Positions 17,773 to 25,908 of a stretch of 64,000 nucleotides of DNA are shown here, one piece after another. The DNA comes from DASXRA01 sp036502575. Lineage in GTDB: Bacteria; Actinomycetota; Actinomycetes; Mycobacteriales; Jatrophihabitantaceae. The notes under the pieces were generated by a model. That model did not search any database, had not been told where the DNA came from, and saw nothing but the letters and a program-made list of their open reading frames with translations. Position 1 is the first letter of the stretch; every line of letters begins with the position of its first letter. The translations under genes and the position numbers were made by a program. Where the stretch lies: the NCBI GenBank assembly GCA_036502575.1, contig DASXYL010000035.1, positions 62,001 to 126,000 on the forward strand, in the 5' to 3' direction.

Positions 17773-18561
17773 ATGACAGACGTGCTGCTGATCGACCGGG
17801 CCGATGGTGTCGCGACGATGACGTTGAATCGTCCCGACTCGATGAATTCGCTCTCGTTCGAGCTCAAGGAAGCGCTGGTCGCTGCCGTCCGCGATATCGC
17901 CGCGGACGAGTCGGTGCGGGCGGTGGTCCTGACCGGGGCGGGGCGCGCGTTCTGTGTCGGCCAGGATCTGCGCGAGCACCAGGCGATGCTCGATGCGGGT
18001 GATCCGCGTCCGCTGCGCACCGTGACGGATCACTACAACCCCATCGCGTCCGGGTTGGCCACCATGCCCAAGCCGGTGATCGCCGCCGTCAACGGGGTGG
18101 CCGCCGGGGCCGGGGCGGGCTTCGCCTTCGCCTGCGACTTCCGTATCGCGAGCAGCAAGGCGTCGTTCCTGCTCGCGTTCGCCAACGTCGGGTTGTCCCT
18201 CGACAGTGGCGCGTCCTGGACGCTGCCCCGGCTGATCGGCTCGGCCCGCGCCACCGCCCTGTCCCTGCTCGCCGAGCCGGTCACCGCGGAATCCGCCATC
18301 GAGATGGGACTGGTGAACGCCGTCGTCGAACCCGACCGGGTCCTGCCCGCGGCTCACGAACTCGCCGCCCGGCTGGCCGCGGGGCCCACTGCCGCCTACG
18401 CGGCCATCAAGGAGTCGATCGCCTTCGCCGCGACATCCACCCTCGACGAGTCGCTGGCCAAGGAGGCCGAGCTGCAGGAGCGGGCCGGCGCGACCGCCGA
18501 TCACCCCGCCGCCGTAGCCGCCTTCGTCGCCAAGCAAAAGCCAACCTTCACGGGAAGCTGA
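17773..18561 (+). CDS. Enoyl-CoA hydratase/isomerase (crotonase family)
   Basis: 262 residues. The crotonase core is clear: VVLTGAGRAFCVGQDLREH (oxyanion hole), AAVNGVAAGAGAGFAFACDFRIAS, and ANVGLSLDSGASWTLPRLIG, where the usual catalytic Glu positions are replaced by Leu/Asp-rich sequence as in PaaG/PaaF-like members. It hydrates or isomerises enoyl-CoA esters in fatty or aromatic acid breakdown. It ends 1 bp before the convergent tag stop and stands alone. Confidence 0.92.
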   Translation: MTDVLLIDRADGVATMTLNRPDSMNSLSFELKEALVAAVRDIAADESVRAVVLTGAGRAFCVGQDLREHQAMLDAGDPRPLRTVTDHYNPIASGLATMPKPVIAAVNGVAAGAGAGFAFACDFRIASSKASFLLAFANVGLSLDSGASWTLPRLIGSARATALSLLAEPVTAESAIEMGLVNAVVEPDRVLPAAHELAARLAAGPTAAYAAIKESIAFAATSTLDESLAKEAELQERAGATADHPAAVAAFVAKQKPTFTGS

Positions 18562-18562
18562 C

Positions 18563-19120
18563 CTATCCAGCTCGCCAGCAGCTGGCTATGTGGTCGTCGA
18601 CCATGCCGGTGGCCTGCATCAGGGCGTAGGCGGTGGTAGGCCCGACGAACTTCATCCCGCGCTTGCGCAGCTCGCGGGCCATCGCCGTCGACTCGGGTGA
18701 CGTGGCCGGGACATCGCCCAGGCCACGGGGTCGCCGATGCCGGGCCGGGGCGAACGACCACAGCAACGCGTCCAGACCCTCCGGTACGGCGTCGGCGATG
18801 CGCCGCGCGTTGTTGATCGTCGCGTTGATCTTCGCCCGGTTGCGGACGATGCCCTGATCGGCGAGCAACCGTTCCACGTCCGCGTCGTCGAAGCCGGCGA
18901 CGGTCGCCGGATCGAAGTCAGCGAAGGCCGCCCGGAACGCCGGCCGCTTACGCAAGATGATCAGCCACGACAGCCCGGACTGGAACGCCTCGAGCGACAT
19001 CCGCTCGAACAGCGGCTGCTCGCCGTGCAGCGGCCAGCCCCATTCGTCGTCGTGGTAGGCGATGTACTCCGGAGCCGAGGTCGCCCAGCCGCATCGCCGG
19101 CGACCGTCGGGTTCAGTCAT
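18563..19120 (-). CDS. tag: DNA-3-methyladenine glycosylase I
   Basis: 185 residues. It excises 3-methyladenine from alkylated DNA. Typical features are the CGWATSAPEYIAYHDDEWGWPLH N-terminus, the FQSGLSWLIILRKRPAFR helix and the C-terminal GPTTAYALMQATGMVDDHIASCW; C10, H23 and the terminal His/Cys match the structural zinc ligands. Its ATG overlaps the stop of the upstream DivIVA-like gene by 8 bp (ATGACTGA). The same pair occurs in mycobacteria. With alkB it provides a second alkylation-repair activity in the window. Confidence 0.95.
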   Translation of the reverse strand: MTEPDGRRRCGWATSAPEYIAYHDDEWGWPLHGEQPLFERMSLEAFQSGLSWLIILRKRPAFRAAFADFDPATVAGFDDADVERLLADQGIVRNRAKINATINNARRIADAVPEGLDALLWSFAPARHRRPRGLGDVPATSPESTAMARELRKRGMKFVGPTTAYALMQATGMVDDHIASCWRAG

Positions 19121-19559
19121 GCGCCGGCTGGTCGCCGCTGGACGCCTCGGTCAGGCGGGGCTCGCTGAAAGCCTCCTCCTGCTGCTCCTGGGGCCGGTAC
19201 GCGTCGTCAGGGTCCTGGGGCCGGTACGCGTCGTTGGGGTGCGTCGACGTCAGCCCGTCGATGGACGCCCGGGCCCCGCGGAGTCGGGCGATCTCGTCGT
19301 CGCGCTCGCGCAGCTCGTCGGCGAGCCGGTCCAGCAGCAGGTCGGTCTCGGCGAAGCGGTAACCCCGTAACGCCACGGGCAGCCGGGCGGACACGACGTC
19401 CTCCGGGCGCAGTTGGTGCTCCGGCAGCGACTCCCACGGGCGCGTGTCCGGGGTCGGCGGGGCAATCTGCTCTCCCTTGGGCAGCACGTACACCGCCAGC
19501 GCGAACAGGCCGGCGACCACGATGATCGCCAGCAGCGCGTACAGGAACAGTGTCAGCAC
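19113..19559 (-). CDS. DivIVA-domain membrane protein
   Basis: 148 residues from GTG 19559 (AAGGGG upstream). One N-terminal transmembrane helix (about 3-23) is followed by a DivIVA-like segment, VSARLPVALRGYRFAETDLLLDRLADELRERDDEIARLRG, predicted coiled coil. The tail has two DAYRPQ copies encoded by a near-perfect tandem repeat at about 19190-19240. DivIVA domains target curved or septal membranes, so a role in polar growth or envelope assembly is likely. It is translationally coupled to tag. Confidence 0.85.
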   Translation of the reverse strand: MLTLFLYALLAIIVVAGLFALAVYVLPKGEQIAPPTPDTRPWESLPEHQLRPEDVVSARLPVALRGYRFAETDLLLDRLADELRERDDEIARLRGARASIDGLTSTHPNDAYRPQDPDDAYRPQEQQEEAFSEPRLTEASSGDQPAHD

Positions 19560-19634
19560 CCCTTGATCGTGGCACGTCACCCTCGGTGCTGCAGAAGAAG
19601 GGCCACCGATCTGCCGCCGCCGGGGCGCTGCCGC

Positions 19635-20171
19635 TTAACCTTCGAGAGCGGCGAAGACCTCGTCCACCGTCGATACTCGACGCAGGTGTCCGAGCGCCGC
19701 CGGACGGACGAAGCCGGTGTCGACGAGCGACTCCACGTATGTCCACAGTGGACGGTAGAAGCCGTCCGGATCCAGCACGAAGATCGGCTTGTCGTGCAGG
19801 CCGATCGTTCCAGCCGTCCAGACCTCGAACAGCTCCTCGAACGTGCCGATACCGCCGGGCAGGGCAACGAACGCGTCCGCGCGATCGTCCATGATTCGCT
19901 TACGTTCGCGCATCGTGTCGACGATGATCAGCTCGTCGGAGTCGAAATCGCCCATCTCGATGTCGATCAGTGCCTGCAGCATCACGCCGACCGTGCGGGC
20001 ACCACCCGCCCGGGCCGCGCGGGCCACCGCCCCCATCATCGATACCCGGGCCCCGCCGGACACCAGCGTATGGCCGCCCTGGGCCAGCCGGGAACCCAGC
20101 TCTTCGGCCAGCAGGATGTACCGCGGGTCGATCCGTTCGGAGGACGCGCAGTAGACGCAGACCGCCGCCAT
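19635..20171 (-). CDS. LOG-family (TIGR00730) nucleoside 5'-monophosphate phosphoribohydrolase
   Basis: 178 residues with a Rossmann fold and the lysine-decarboxylase-like signature PGGIGTFEEL, plus RKRIMDD. LOG proteins hydrolyse cytokinin ribotides or AMP-like nucleotides to base and ribose-5-phosphate. The M. tuberculosis counterpart, Rv1205, is known for cytokinin production. Its start codon overlaps the stop of the larger LOG paralogue upstream (TAATG at 20171), so the two paralogues are co-expressed. Confidence 0.92.
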   Translation of the reverse strand: MAAVCVYCASSERIDPRYILLAEELGSRLAQGGHTLVSGGARVSMMGAVARAARAGGARTVGVMLQALIDIEMGDFDSDELIIVDTMRERKRIMDDRADAFVALPGGIGTFEELFEVWTAGTIGLHDKPIFVLDPDGFYRPLWTYVESLVDTGFVRPAALGHLRRVSTVDEVFAALEG

Positions 20172-20971
20172 TACTGGGCGTCGTCGGCGTTATGAGCGAG
20201 CCGCTCGGCGTTCGCCTGCACCGAGTGTTCCTGCGCGGACTCGATCACCCGGGTGACGATCTCGTCGACCGAGTCGGTGACGGTGAGCAGGTCTATGTCC
20301 GGAGCGCTGATCTTGCCGCCCGGCAGCACCGAGGTGCGGATCCAGTCCAGCAATCCGCTCCAATACGCCGTGCCGTAGAGGATGACCGGGAATCGGGTCA
20401 CCTTGCGGGTCTGCACGAGGGTCAGCGACTCGAACAACTCGTCCATCGTGCCGAAGCCGCCCGGCATGATCACGAACGCCTGGGCGTACTTGACGAACAT
20501 CGTCTTGCGGGCGAAGAAGTAGCGGAAATTGATCCCGATATCGACCCAGTCGTTCAGCCGCTGCTCGAACGGCAACTCGATGCCCAGCCCGACGGAGATC
20601 CCACCGGCCTCGGACGCGCCGCGGTTCACCGCCTCCATGGTTCCCGGCCCGCCGCCGGTTATCACCGCGTAACCCGCGCGGGCCAGCGCACCGCCCATCG
20701 CCCGGGCGGCGGCGTATTCGGGATGATCGCTCGGCGTCCGGGCCGATCCGAACACCGACACTGCCTGCGGAAGCTCGGCGAGCAGCCCGAAGCCCTCGAC
20801 GAACTCGCTCTGGATGCGCAGCACCCGCCACGGATCGGTGTGCACCCAGTCGGAGGGGCCCCGCGAGTCGAGCAACCGCTGATCGGTGGTGCCGGCCTGC
20901 ACCTGCGCCCGGCGCAGGATCACCGGGCCGCGCTGGTGCTCCGGGAGCCGGCCCGAGTTCGGTTCCGTCAT
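20171..20971 (-). CDS. LOG-family (TIGR00730) protein, longer paralogue
   Basis: 266 residues with an about 60-residue N-terminal extension before VSVFGSARTP. The core has GGGPGTMEAVNRGA and PGGFGTMDEL, the nucleotide-binding and catalytic motifs. Long LOG proteins such as this hydrolyse nucleoside monophosphates and are paired with the short form in several actinobacteria. It lies 15 bp downstream of dapE and is probably in the same operon. Confidence 0.92.
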   Translation of the reverse strand: MTEPNSGRLPEHQRGPVILRRAQVQAGTTDQRLLDSRGPSDWVHTDPWRVLRIQSEFVEGFGLLAELPQAVSVFGSARTPSDHPEYAAARAMGGALARAGYAVITGGGPGTMEAVNRGASEAGGISVGLGIELPFEQRLNDWVDIGINFRYFFARKTMFVKYAQAFVIMPGGFGTMDELFESLTLVQTRKVTRFPVILYGTAYWSGLLDWIRTSVLPGGKISAPDIDLLTVTDSVDEIVTRVIESAQEHSVQANAERLAHNADDAQ

Positions 20972-20986
20972 GCCCGTGACGGTAGA

Positions 20987-22051
20987 TCAACGCAGGAAGC
21001 GGACGAGCGCGGCCTCGGCCGCCGCGATGAGTGCCACCTCGACGTACTCCTCGGGCTTGTGCGCCAGGTTCGGATTGCCGGGGCCGAAGTTCAGCGCCGG
21101 GATGCCCAGCTCGGCGAAGCGGGCCACGTCCGTCCAGCCGAACTTCGGCTGCGGGGTGCCGCCGACCGCAGCGGCGAACGCCCGCGGTAGCGGTGAATCC
21201 AACCCGGGCCGGGCGGCGGGGGCCGAGTCGACGATCTCGACCGGCCAGTCGCGGAACACGTCCCCAACATGGGCGGCAGCGTCGTCCTCGGAGCGATCCG
21301 GGGCAAACCTGAAGTTGACGGTCACGGTGCAGCCGTCGGGAATGATGTTGCCGGCGACTCCCCCGGCGATGCCGACCGCGTTGAGGCCTTCGCGATAGGC
21401 GAGCCCGTCGACGTCGACCGTCCGGGGCTCGTAGGCCGCCAATCGCGCCAGCACGGGCGCGGCCGCGTGGATCGCGTTCACGCCGAGCCAGGACCGCGCG
21501 CTGTGCGCCCGCTCGCCCTGTGTCGTCACCAGAGCGCGCAACGTGCCTTGGCAGCCGCCCTCGACCAGCCCGGACGACGGTTCGAGCACGATCGCCAGAT
21601 CGGCAGCCAACGCCGAAGGACGGGTCCGGGCTATTCGGCCCAGGCCGTTGTGCGCCGCCTCGATCTCCTCGCAGTCGTAGAAGATCCAGGTGAGGTCGAC
21701 GCGGGGATCCAGCTCGCCGGATCCGACCAGGTGGGCCACTCGCAGCTGCACGGCCACCCCGGACTTCATGTCCGACGTACCGCACCCCACCAGGTGATCG
21801 CCGTCCATACGCGAGGGCACGTTGTCGGCGATGGGCACCGTGTCGATGTGCCCGGCGAGCACCACCCGCTGCGGCCGACCGAGCGAGGTCCGGGCCAGCA
21901 CGACGTTGCCGTCCCGCTCGACGGCCAGCGCCGGATAGCGCCGCAACGCCGCCTCGACGAGATCGGCCAGGCGCCCCTCGTCCCGGGAAACGGACGGCAC
22001 ATCGACGAGCGCCGCGGTCAGCGAGACGCCGGAAAGGCTCAGATCAAGCAC
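20987..22051 (-). CDS. dapE: Succinyl-diaminopimelate desuccinylase
   Basis: 354 residues, M20 metallopeptidase family. It removes succinate from N-succinyl-LL-DAP in lysine and peptidoglycan precursor synthesis. Metal ligands are seen in AGHIDTVP (His, Asp), CGTSDMKSG (Asp), YDCEEIE (catalytic Glu-Glu) and the C-terminal GPGNPNLAHKPEEYV (His). The GTG at 22051 lies eight bases after TAGCCT on the minus strand. It is divergent from dapD, which acts two steps earlier in the pathway. Confidence 0.96.
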   Translation of the reverse strand: MLDLSLSGVSLTAALVDVPSVSRDEGRLADLVEAALRRYPALAVERDGNVVLARTSLGRPQRVVLAGHIDTVPIADNVPSRMDGDHLVGCGTSDMKSGVAVQLRVAHLVGSGELDPRVDLTWIFYDCEEIEAAHNGLGRIARTRPSALAADLAIVLEPSSGLVEGGCQGTLRALVTTQGERAHSARSWLGVNAIHAAAPVLARLAAYEPRTVDVDGLAYREGLNAVGIAGGVAGNIIPDGCTVTVNFRFAPDRSEDDAAAHVGDVFRDWPVEIVDSAPAARPGLDSPLPRAFAAAVGGTPQPKFGWTDVARFAELGIPALNFGPGNPNLAHKPEEYVEVALIAAAEAALVRFLR

Positions 22052-22089
22052 GACTCCGCAGGCTACGCGGGCACCACAGGCCGGCCGGT

Positions 22090-22095
22090 TAGGGT
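22090..22095 (+). promoter_or_regulatory. Leaderless -10 (TAGGGT) of dapD
   Basis: TAGGGT ends six bases before the dapD GTG at 22102, and no ribosome site lies between. This fixes the start. Confidence 0.5.
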
Positions 22096-22101
22096 TGCCC
22101 C

Positions 22102-23058
22102 GTGACTGCGACGACCCGCCGGGCCTGGGGCTACGGCCTCGCGACCACCGTTACCGTGGGCGATGCCTCCGGCACGGTGCTCGACACGTGGTATCCGACC
22201 CCGGCCCTCGGCGACACCCCGCCGATGGCGTCGCCCCAGCACGAGCTCACCTCGATGACCGGAACCCGCGAGGACGTCGCCGACCGCGGCGTGCGCGTCG
22301 ACGTGACGCTGTGCGAGATCGATCTCGACGCCGCGCCGGCCGACACGTCCGACGCGTACCTACGCCTGCACCTGCTCTCGCATCGACTGGTTCCGCCGCG
22401 AGGCCTCAATCTCGACGGCATCTTCAGCGTGCTGCCCAACGTTGTGTGGACGACGCTCGGACCCTGCCCGGTCGACGACTTCGAGCAGACCCGGCTGGCC
22501 CTGCGACGGCGCGGCACCCTGCACGTCCTGGGCATCGACAAGTTCCCGCGCATGACCGACTACGTGGTGCCGACCGGCGTCCGCATCGCCAACGCCGACC
22601 GGGTGCGCCTCGGCGCGCACCTCGCCGAGGGCACCACCGTCATGCACGAGGGCTTCGTCAACTACAACGCCGGAACGCTCGGCACGTCCATGGTCGAGGG
22701 GCGCATCTCGGCCGGCGTGGTCGTCGACGACGGGTCGGACGTCGGCGGTGGGGCCTCGATCATGGGGACGCTGTCCGGCGGCGGCACGGAGGTCATCTCG
22801 ATCGGCAAGCGCTGCCTGATCGGGGCGAACGCCGGGGTGGGCATCTCCCTCGGCGACGACTGCGTGGTCGAGGCCGGCTGCTACATCACGGCGGGCGCGA
22901 AGCTCACCCTGCCCGACGGCGCCCTGGTGAAGGCATCCACGTTGTCAGGCCAGCCGGGGCTGCAGTTCTGGCGCAACAGCGTCACGGGGGCCCTCGAGGC
23001 GCGACCACGGACGGGCGGCAGCATCACGTTGAACGCGGCGCTGCACGCCAACGTCTGA
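22102..23058 (+). CDS. dapD: Tetrahydrodipicolinate N-succinyltransferase
   Basis: 318 residues of the actinobacterial DapD type. It transfers succinate from succinyl-CoA to tetrahydrodipicolinate in the succinylase branch of DAP synthesis. The left-handed beta-helix is visible from about 175 onward (ISAGVVVDDGSDVGGGASIMG, ISIGKRCLIGANAGVGISLGDDC). It is divergent from dapE, the same arrangement as Rv1201c/Rv1202, and is followed after 3 bp by a secreted protein gene. Confidence 0.96.
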   Translation: MTATTRRAWGYGLATTVTVGDASGTVLDTWYPTPALGDTPPMASPQHELTSMTGTREDVADRGVRVDVTLCEIDLDAAPADTSDAYLRLHLLSHRLVPPRGLNLDGIFSVLPNVVWTTLGPCPVDDFEQTRLALRRRGTLHVLGIDKFPRMTDYVVPTGVRIANADRVRLGAHLAEGTTVMHEGFVNYNAGTLGTSMVEGRISAGVVVDDGSDVGGGASIMGTLSGGGTEVISIGKRCLIGANAGVGISLGDDCVVEAGCYITAGAKLTLPDGALVKASTLSGQPGLQFWRNSVTGALEARPRTGGSITLNAALHANV

Positions 23059-23061
23059 GTC

Positions 23062-23877
23062 ATGGGCACTGCCGTCCGCCGAGGCCTCATCGCCGCGCTC
23101 GTCGTCCTCACCGTGCTCGCTGCGGCGTCGTTCGGCCTCTACGTGCTGTGGCAGGCCGCCCAGTCGCATTCGACCGCCCAGGAGTGCAAAGCCGGTGACT
23201 ACTCCGTCGCGACGGATCAGGCGTCGGTGGCGTCCACGATGGTCGGCGTGGTCATCAAGCGCGACCTGCCCGAACGCGCGGCGGTGCTGGCCCTCGCCGC
23301 CGGCCTGCAGGAGAGCAAGCTCGCCAACCTGGCCCCGGGCGAGGGCGATCGCGACTCGGTGGGCGTGCTGCAGCAGCGGCCGTCGCAGGGCTGGGGCACC
23401 GAAGCCCAGCTGCAGGACATCCAGTACGCCACCGGGAAGTTCCTCGACGCGCTCGTCAAGATCGACAACTGGGACACGATGGCCCTGGCCGACGCCATCC
23501 AGGAGGTGCAGGTCTCGGTCGACGGCAGCTACTACGCCCGGCACGAGGGCGAGGCCCAGGCCCTGTCCGACGCGCTGAGCGGCAAGACCCCGGCGGGCCT
23601 CACCTGCAGCTTCGCCAAGCCCACTCAGGTCGCCACGGCCGCCGCCGTGGCCGCAGCGGTGGCGCAGGACCTGCCGGTCACTCACCCGACGGCCACGTCG
23701 CTCAAGATCACCGTGCCGGGCGCCTCGTGGGCCACCGCGGCCTGGTTCGTCGCCAATGCCGACAAGTTCGGCATCGACTCGGTGGACTACTCGGGGCGAG
23801 AGTGGACCCGAGCCCACGGCTGGCGCACCAACAAGGCAGCAACATCAACCGCAGTAACAGCAACCCTGCAGAACTAG
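23062..23877 (+). CDS. Membrane-anchored protein with lysozyme-like domain
   Basis: 271 residues. One N-terminal transmembrane/signal segment (about 7-30) leads to an extracytoplasmic part. Residues about 75-130 (LQESKLANLAPGEGDRDSVGVLQQRPSQGWG) match the lysozyme/transglycosylase-like segment found in actinobacterial wall enzymes, where Glu after LQ is the catalytic candidate. The C-terminus (SWATAAWFVANADKFGIDSVDYSGREW) resembles a second small wall-associated domain. Homologues are often named heavy-metal transporters, a label with no support here. The gene begins 3 bp after dapD, tying it to DAP/peptidoglycan supply; a wall-remodelling role is inference. Confidence 0.8.
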   Translation: MGTAVRRGLIAALVVLTVLAAASFGLYVLWQAAQSHSTAQECKAGDYSVATDQASVASTMVGVVIKRDLPERAAVLALAAGLQESKLANLAPGEGDRDSVGVLQQRPSQGWGTEAQLQDIQYATGKFLDALVKIDNWDTMALADAIQEVQVSVDGSYYARHEGEAQALSDALSGKTPAGLTCSFAKPTQVATAAAVAAAVAQDLPVTHPTATSLKITVPGASWATAAWFVANADKFGIDSVDYSGREWTRAHGWRTNKAATSTAVTATLQN

Positions 23878-23895
23878 GGAGCGGGACGCAACCGA

Positions 23896-23952
23896 AGGCA
23901 ACGCAACCACGAACGCGATGAGCGCTTGCGCGAAGAGCCCGCCGGCCGCCAC
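23896..23952. repeat. 57-bp dispersed intergenic repeat, copy A
   Basis: This segment aligns without gaps to 56287-56343 with about eight mismatches. The shared core is CCACGAACGCGATGA followed by CGCGAAGAGCC and GGCCGCC/GGCCGCG. It lies in the convergent gap between the lysozyme-like gene and the ferredoxin gene. Confidence 0.7.
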
Positions 23953-23981
23953 GCGGTCGCGCCGTAGGCGGATCGAGTCAG

Positions 23982-24308
23982 CTAATGCTCGGCGGCCTGG
24001 GGCGGCAGGTTGGCGATCAGGGCGGGGTCCTTCTCGACCTTGCCCACCTTGGCGGCCCCGCCCGGCGAGCCGAGCTCGTCGAAGAAGTCGACGTTCGCCT
24101 GGGTGTAGTCGCGCCACTTGTCGGGCAGATCGTCCTCGTAGAAGATCGCCTCGACCGGGCAGACCGGTTCACAGGCTCCGCAGTCGACGCATTCATCGGG
24201 GTGGATGTAGAGCATGCGTCCGCCCTCGTAGATGCAGTCGACTGGGCATTCCTCGATGCATGCTTTGTCGAGAAGATCAACGCACGGCTCGGCGATCACG
24301 TAGGTCAC
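23982..24308 (-). CDS. fdxA: 7Fe/8Fe ferredoxin (FdxA/FdxC type)
   Basis: 108 residues from GTG 24308 with GGAGG upstream. Eight cysteines (C9, C17, C21, C25, C40, C43, C46, C50) in the pattern CVDLLDKACIEECPVDC ... CVDCGACEPVCP bind one 3Fe-4S/4Fe-4S and one 4Fe-4S cluster. It transfers electrons to cytochromes P450 or other reductases. The long C-terminus after residue 60 is typical of the actinobacterial form. The divergent GNAT gene shares its promoter region. Confidence 0.96.
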   Translation of the reverse strand: MTYVIAEPCVDLLDKACIEECPVDCIYEGGRMLYIHPDECVDCGACEPVCPVEAIFYEDDLPDKWRDYTQANVDFFDELGSPGGAAKVGKVEKDPALIANLPPQAAEH

Positions 24309-24344
24309 TGCGGTCCTCCGGGCGGGGAAAGTTAGCTCGAAGCC

Positions 24345-24350
24345 TAGTAT
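24345..24350 (+). promoter_or_regulatory. Leaderless -10 (TAGTAT) of GNAT gene
   Basis: TAGTAT lies seven bases before GTG 24358. It overlaps the alternative ATG at 24349, which argues for the GTG start. Confidence 0.5.
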
Positions 24351-24357
24351 GCCGCTC

Positions 24358-25305
24358 GTGGTGGAACCCGCATGGATTGGGCGGCGCATCGTGATCCGGT
24401 ACGCCGTCGATCGGGACGTTTCGGGCCGACTGCGCTTCGCCGACACGGTCGGTGACCTCGTGGCGTTGAGCGACGAGACGGCCACGGTCGAGGCGAAGGC
24501 GGGTCGCCGGGACGTCCTGGTCGCCCACATCGCCGTGGCGAAGCTCGTCGAGCCCGCGGCCGCCGAGATCCTGGCCCTGGAGGCCATAACCGCTCGGGGC
24601 TGGCGCGCCCGCGACACGGCCGAGACGCATGGCTGGCTGCTGCGCGCGGACGAGGGCTTCACCCATCGCGCCAACAGCGCGTTGCCTCTGCGTCCCCCGA
24701 CGGGATCGTTGGACGAGACGCTCGAGGCCGCCCGGTCGTGGTACGCCGCCCGCGATCTGCCGCTGCGCATCCAGCTGCCCCTGCACGCCCGCCGCCTGCT
24801 CGACGCCGAGCTGGCCGATCGGGGCTGGCCGGCCACCTCGGACACCTACGTGCTCGCCGCCCGCCTCGACGCGTTACCGAGCCGCCCGGCGCCGGGGGTC
24901 GACGTCGAGATCGCCAAGGTCCCGGACGACGCCTGGGTGGCCCGCTTCCGTGACGGTGCGATGCCGCCTAGCGCCCGGGGGCTGCTGACCCGCCACGACC
25001 GCGTGGGCTTCGCCGAGATCCGGCACGACGGGGCCACCGTGGCGATCGGACGCGGGGCGGTCGACGACGGATGGCTGGGCGTCACCGGCGTCGAGGTCGA
25101 CCCGGCCGGCCGACGCCAAGGCCTGGCCACCGCGATCATGCACGCCTTGTGGCGATGGGCGGTCGACGAACACGGGGCCACCCGCAGCTACCTGCAGGTG
25201 AGCGCCGACAACGACGCGGCGCTCGCGCTGTACGAGGGCCTCGGCTACTGGCACCACCACGCCTACCGCTACCGGAGCGAGCCCGCGCGCTCGAGCGACC
25301 ACTAG
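24358..25305 (+). CDS. GNAT-family N-acetyltransferase (Rv0428c-like)
   Basis: 315 residues. The N-terminal 120 residues form an SH3-like/accessory region (RRIVIRYAVDRDVSGRLRFADTVGDLVAL), and the C-terminal GNAT domain has VEVDPAGRRQGLATAIM, the acetyl-CoA pyrophosphate-binding R/QxxGxG/A motif, and NDAALALYEGLGYWHHHAYRY. The two-part layout matches the actinobacterial Rv0428c/cg3035 group. The substrate is unknown. The start at GTG 24358 rests on promoter spacing; ATG 24349 would add three residues. Confidence 0.88.
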   Translation: MVEPAWIGRRIVIRYAVDRDVSGRLRFADTVGDLVALSDETATVEAKAGRRDVLVAHIAVAKLVEPAAAEILALEAITARGWRARDTAETHGWLLRADEGFTHRANSALPLRPPTGSLDETLEAARSWYAARDLPLRIQLPLHARRLLDAELADRGWPATSDTYVLAARLDALPSRPAPGVDVEIAKVPDDAWVARFRDGAMPPSARGLLTRHDRVGFAEIRHDGATVAIGRGAVDDGWLGVTGVEVDPAGRRQGLATAIMHALWRWAVDEHGATRSYLQVSADNDAALALYEGLGYWHHHAYRYRSEPARSSDH

Positions 25306-25308
25306 TCT
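25303..25308 (+). promoter_or_regulatory. Leaderless -10 (TAGTCT) of DUF1269 gene
   Basis: TAGTCT overlaps the GNAT stop codon and ends six bases before ATG 25315, so the gene can be transcribed independently. Confidence 0.5.
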
Positions 25309-25314
25309 GTTGGT

Positions 25315-25908
25315 ATGCCTGAGCCGTCCAACCAGAAGCTGCTGGTGATCTCGTTCGACGACCGCCTGCGGGCGCAGGAGTTCCTGCTCTCGGCGGTACG
25401 TCTGCAGAAGAACGAAGAGCTGCAGATGCACGACGCGGTGTTCATCCAGCGTGACGCCGACGGCACCTCGCACGTCACCGAGACCACCGACGTCACGACC
25501 GGCCGCGGTGCGCTCGGCGGCGGCGTCTGGGGCCTGCTACTCGGCACGCTGTTCGGCGGCCCGATCGGCGGGCTCATCGCCGGCGCGGCCACGGCCGGGG
25601 GCGGCGCGCTCTACGCCAAACTCGTCGACACCGGCATCACGGACGCTACGGTCGCCCAGCTGCGCACCGCCGTCCCCCCCGGACGTACCGGCCTGGCCCT
25701 GCTCGTCAGCCACGTCTCGGTGGCCGACCTGCAGCGCGAACTGGCCCGCTTCCCGGGCGCCGAGCTGGTCGAGACCGACCTGCCGCCGGCCGCCGTCGCC
25801 GCGGTGCGCGAGGCCCTCAACGAGGCGAACCGCACTCCGTTCACCGACGCTCCGGGGAGCCCGGCTCCTTCGACGACAACGACGGGGCCGACGGCGCCGC
25901 CTGAGTAG
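25315..25908 (+). CDS. DUF1269 membrane-associated protein
   Basis: 197 residues: an N-terminal DUF1269 domain (LLVISFDDRLRAQEFLLSAVRLQKNEELQMHDAVFI), a glycine-rich hydrophobic hairpin (about 67-97, GALGGGVWGLLLGTLFGGPIGGLIAGAATAGGGALY) that probably inserts in the membrane, a second alpha/beta part and a Pro/Thr-rich tail. Function unknown; relatives are linked to stress. Its last 68 bp overlap the 3' end of the convergent gene at 25841. Confidence 0.88.
   Translation: MPEPSNQKLLVISFDDRLRAQEFLLSAVRLQKNEELQMHDAVFIQRDADGTSHVTETTDVTTGRGALGGGVWGLLLGTLFGGPIGGLIAGAATAGGGALYAKLVDTGITDATVAQLRTAVPPGRTGLALLVSHVSVADLQRELARFPGAELVETDLPPAAVAAVREALNEANRTPFTDAPGSPAPSTTTTGPTAPPE

Noticed and set aside
19190..19240. 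Short tandem repeat as a CRISPR array or regulatory repeat
   Set aside because: It is a coding repeat (DAYRPQ twice) in the DivIVA-like gene with no spacers.
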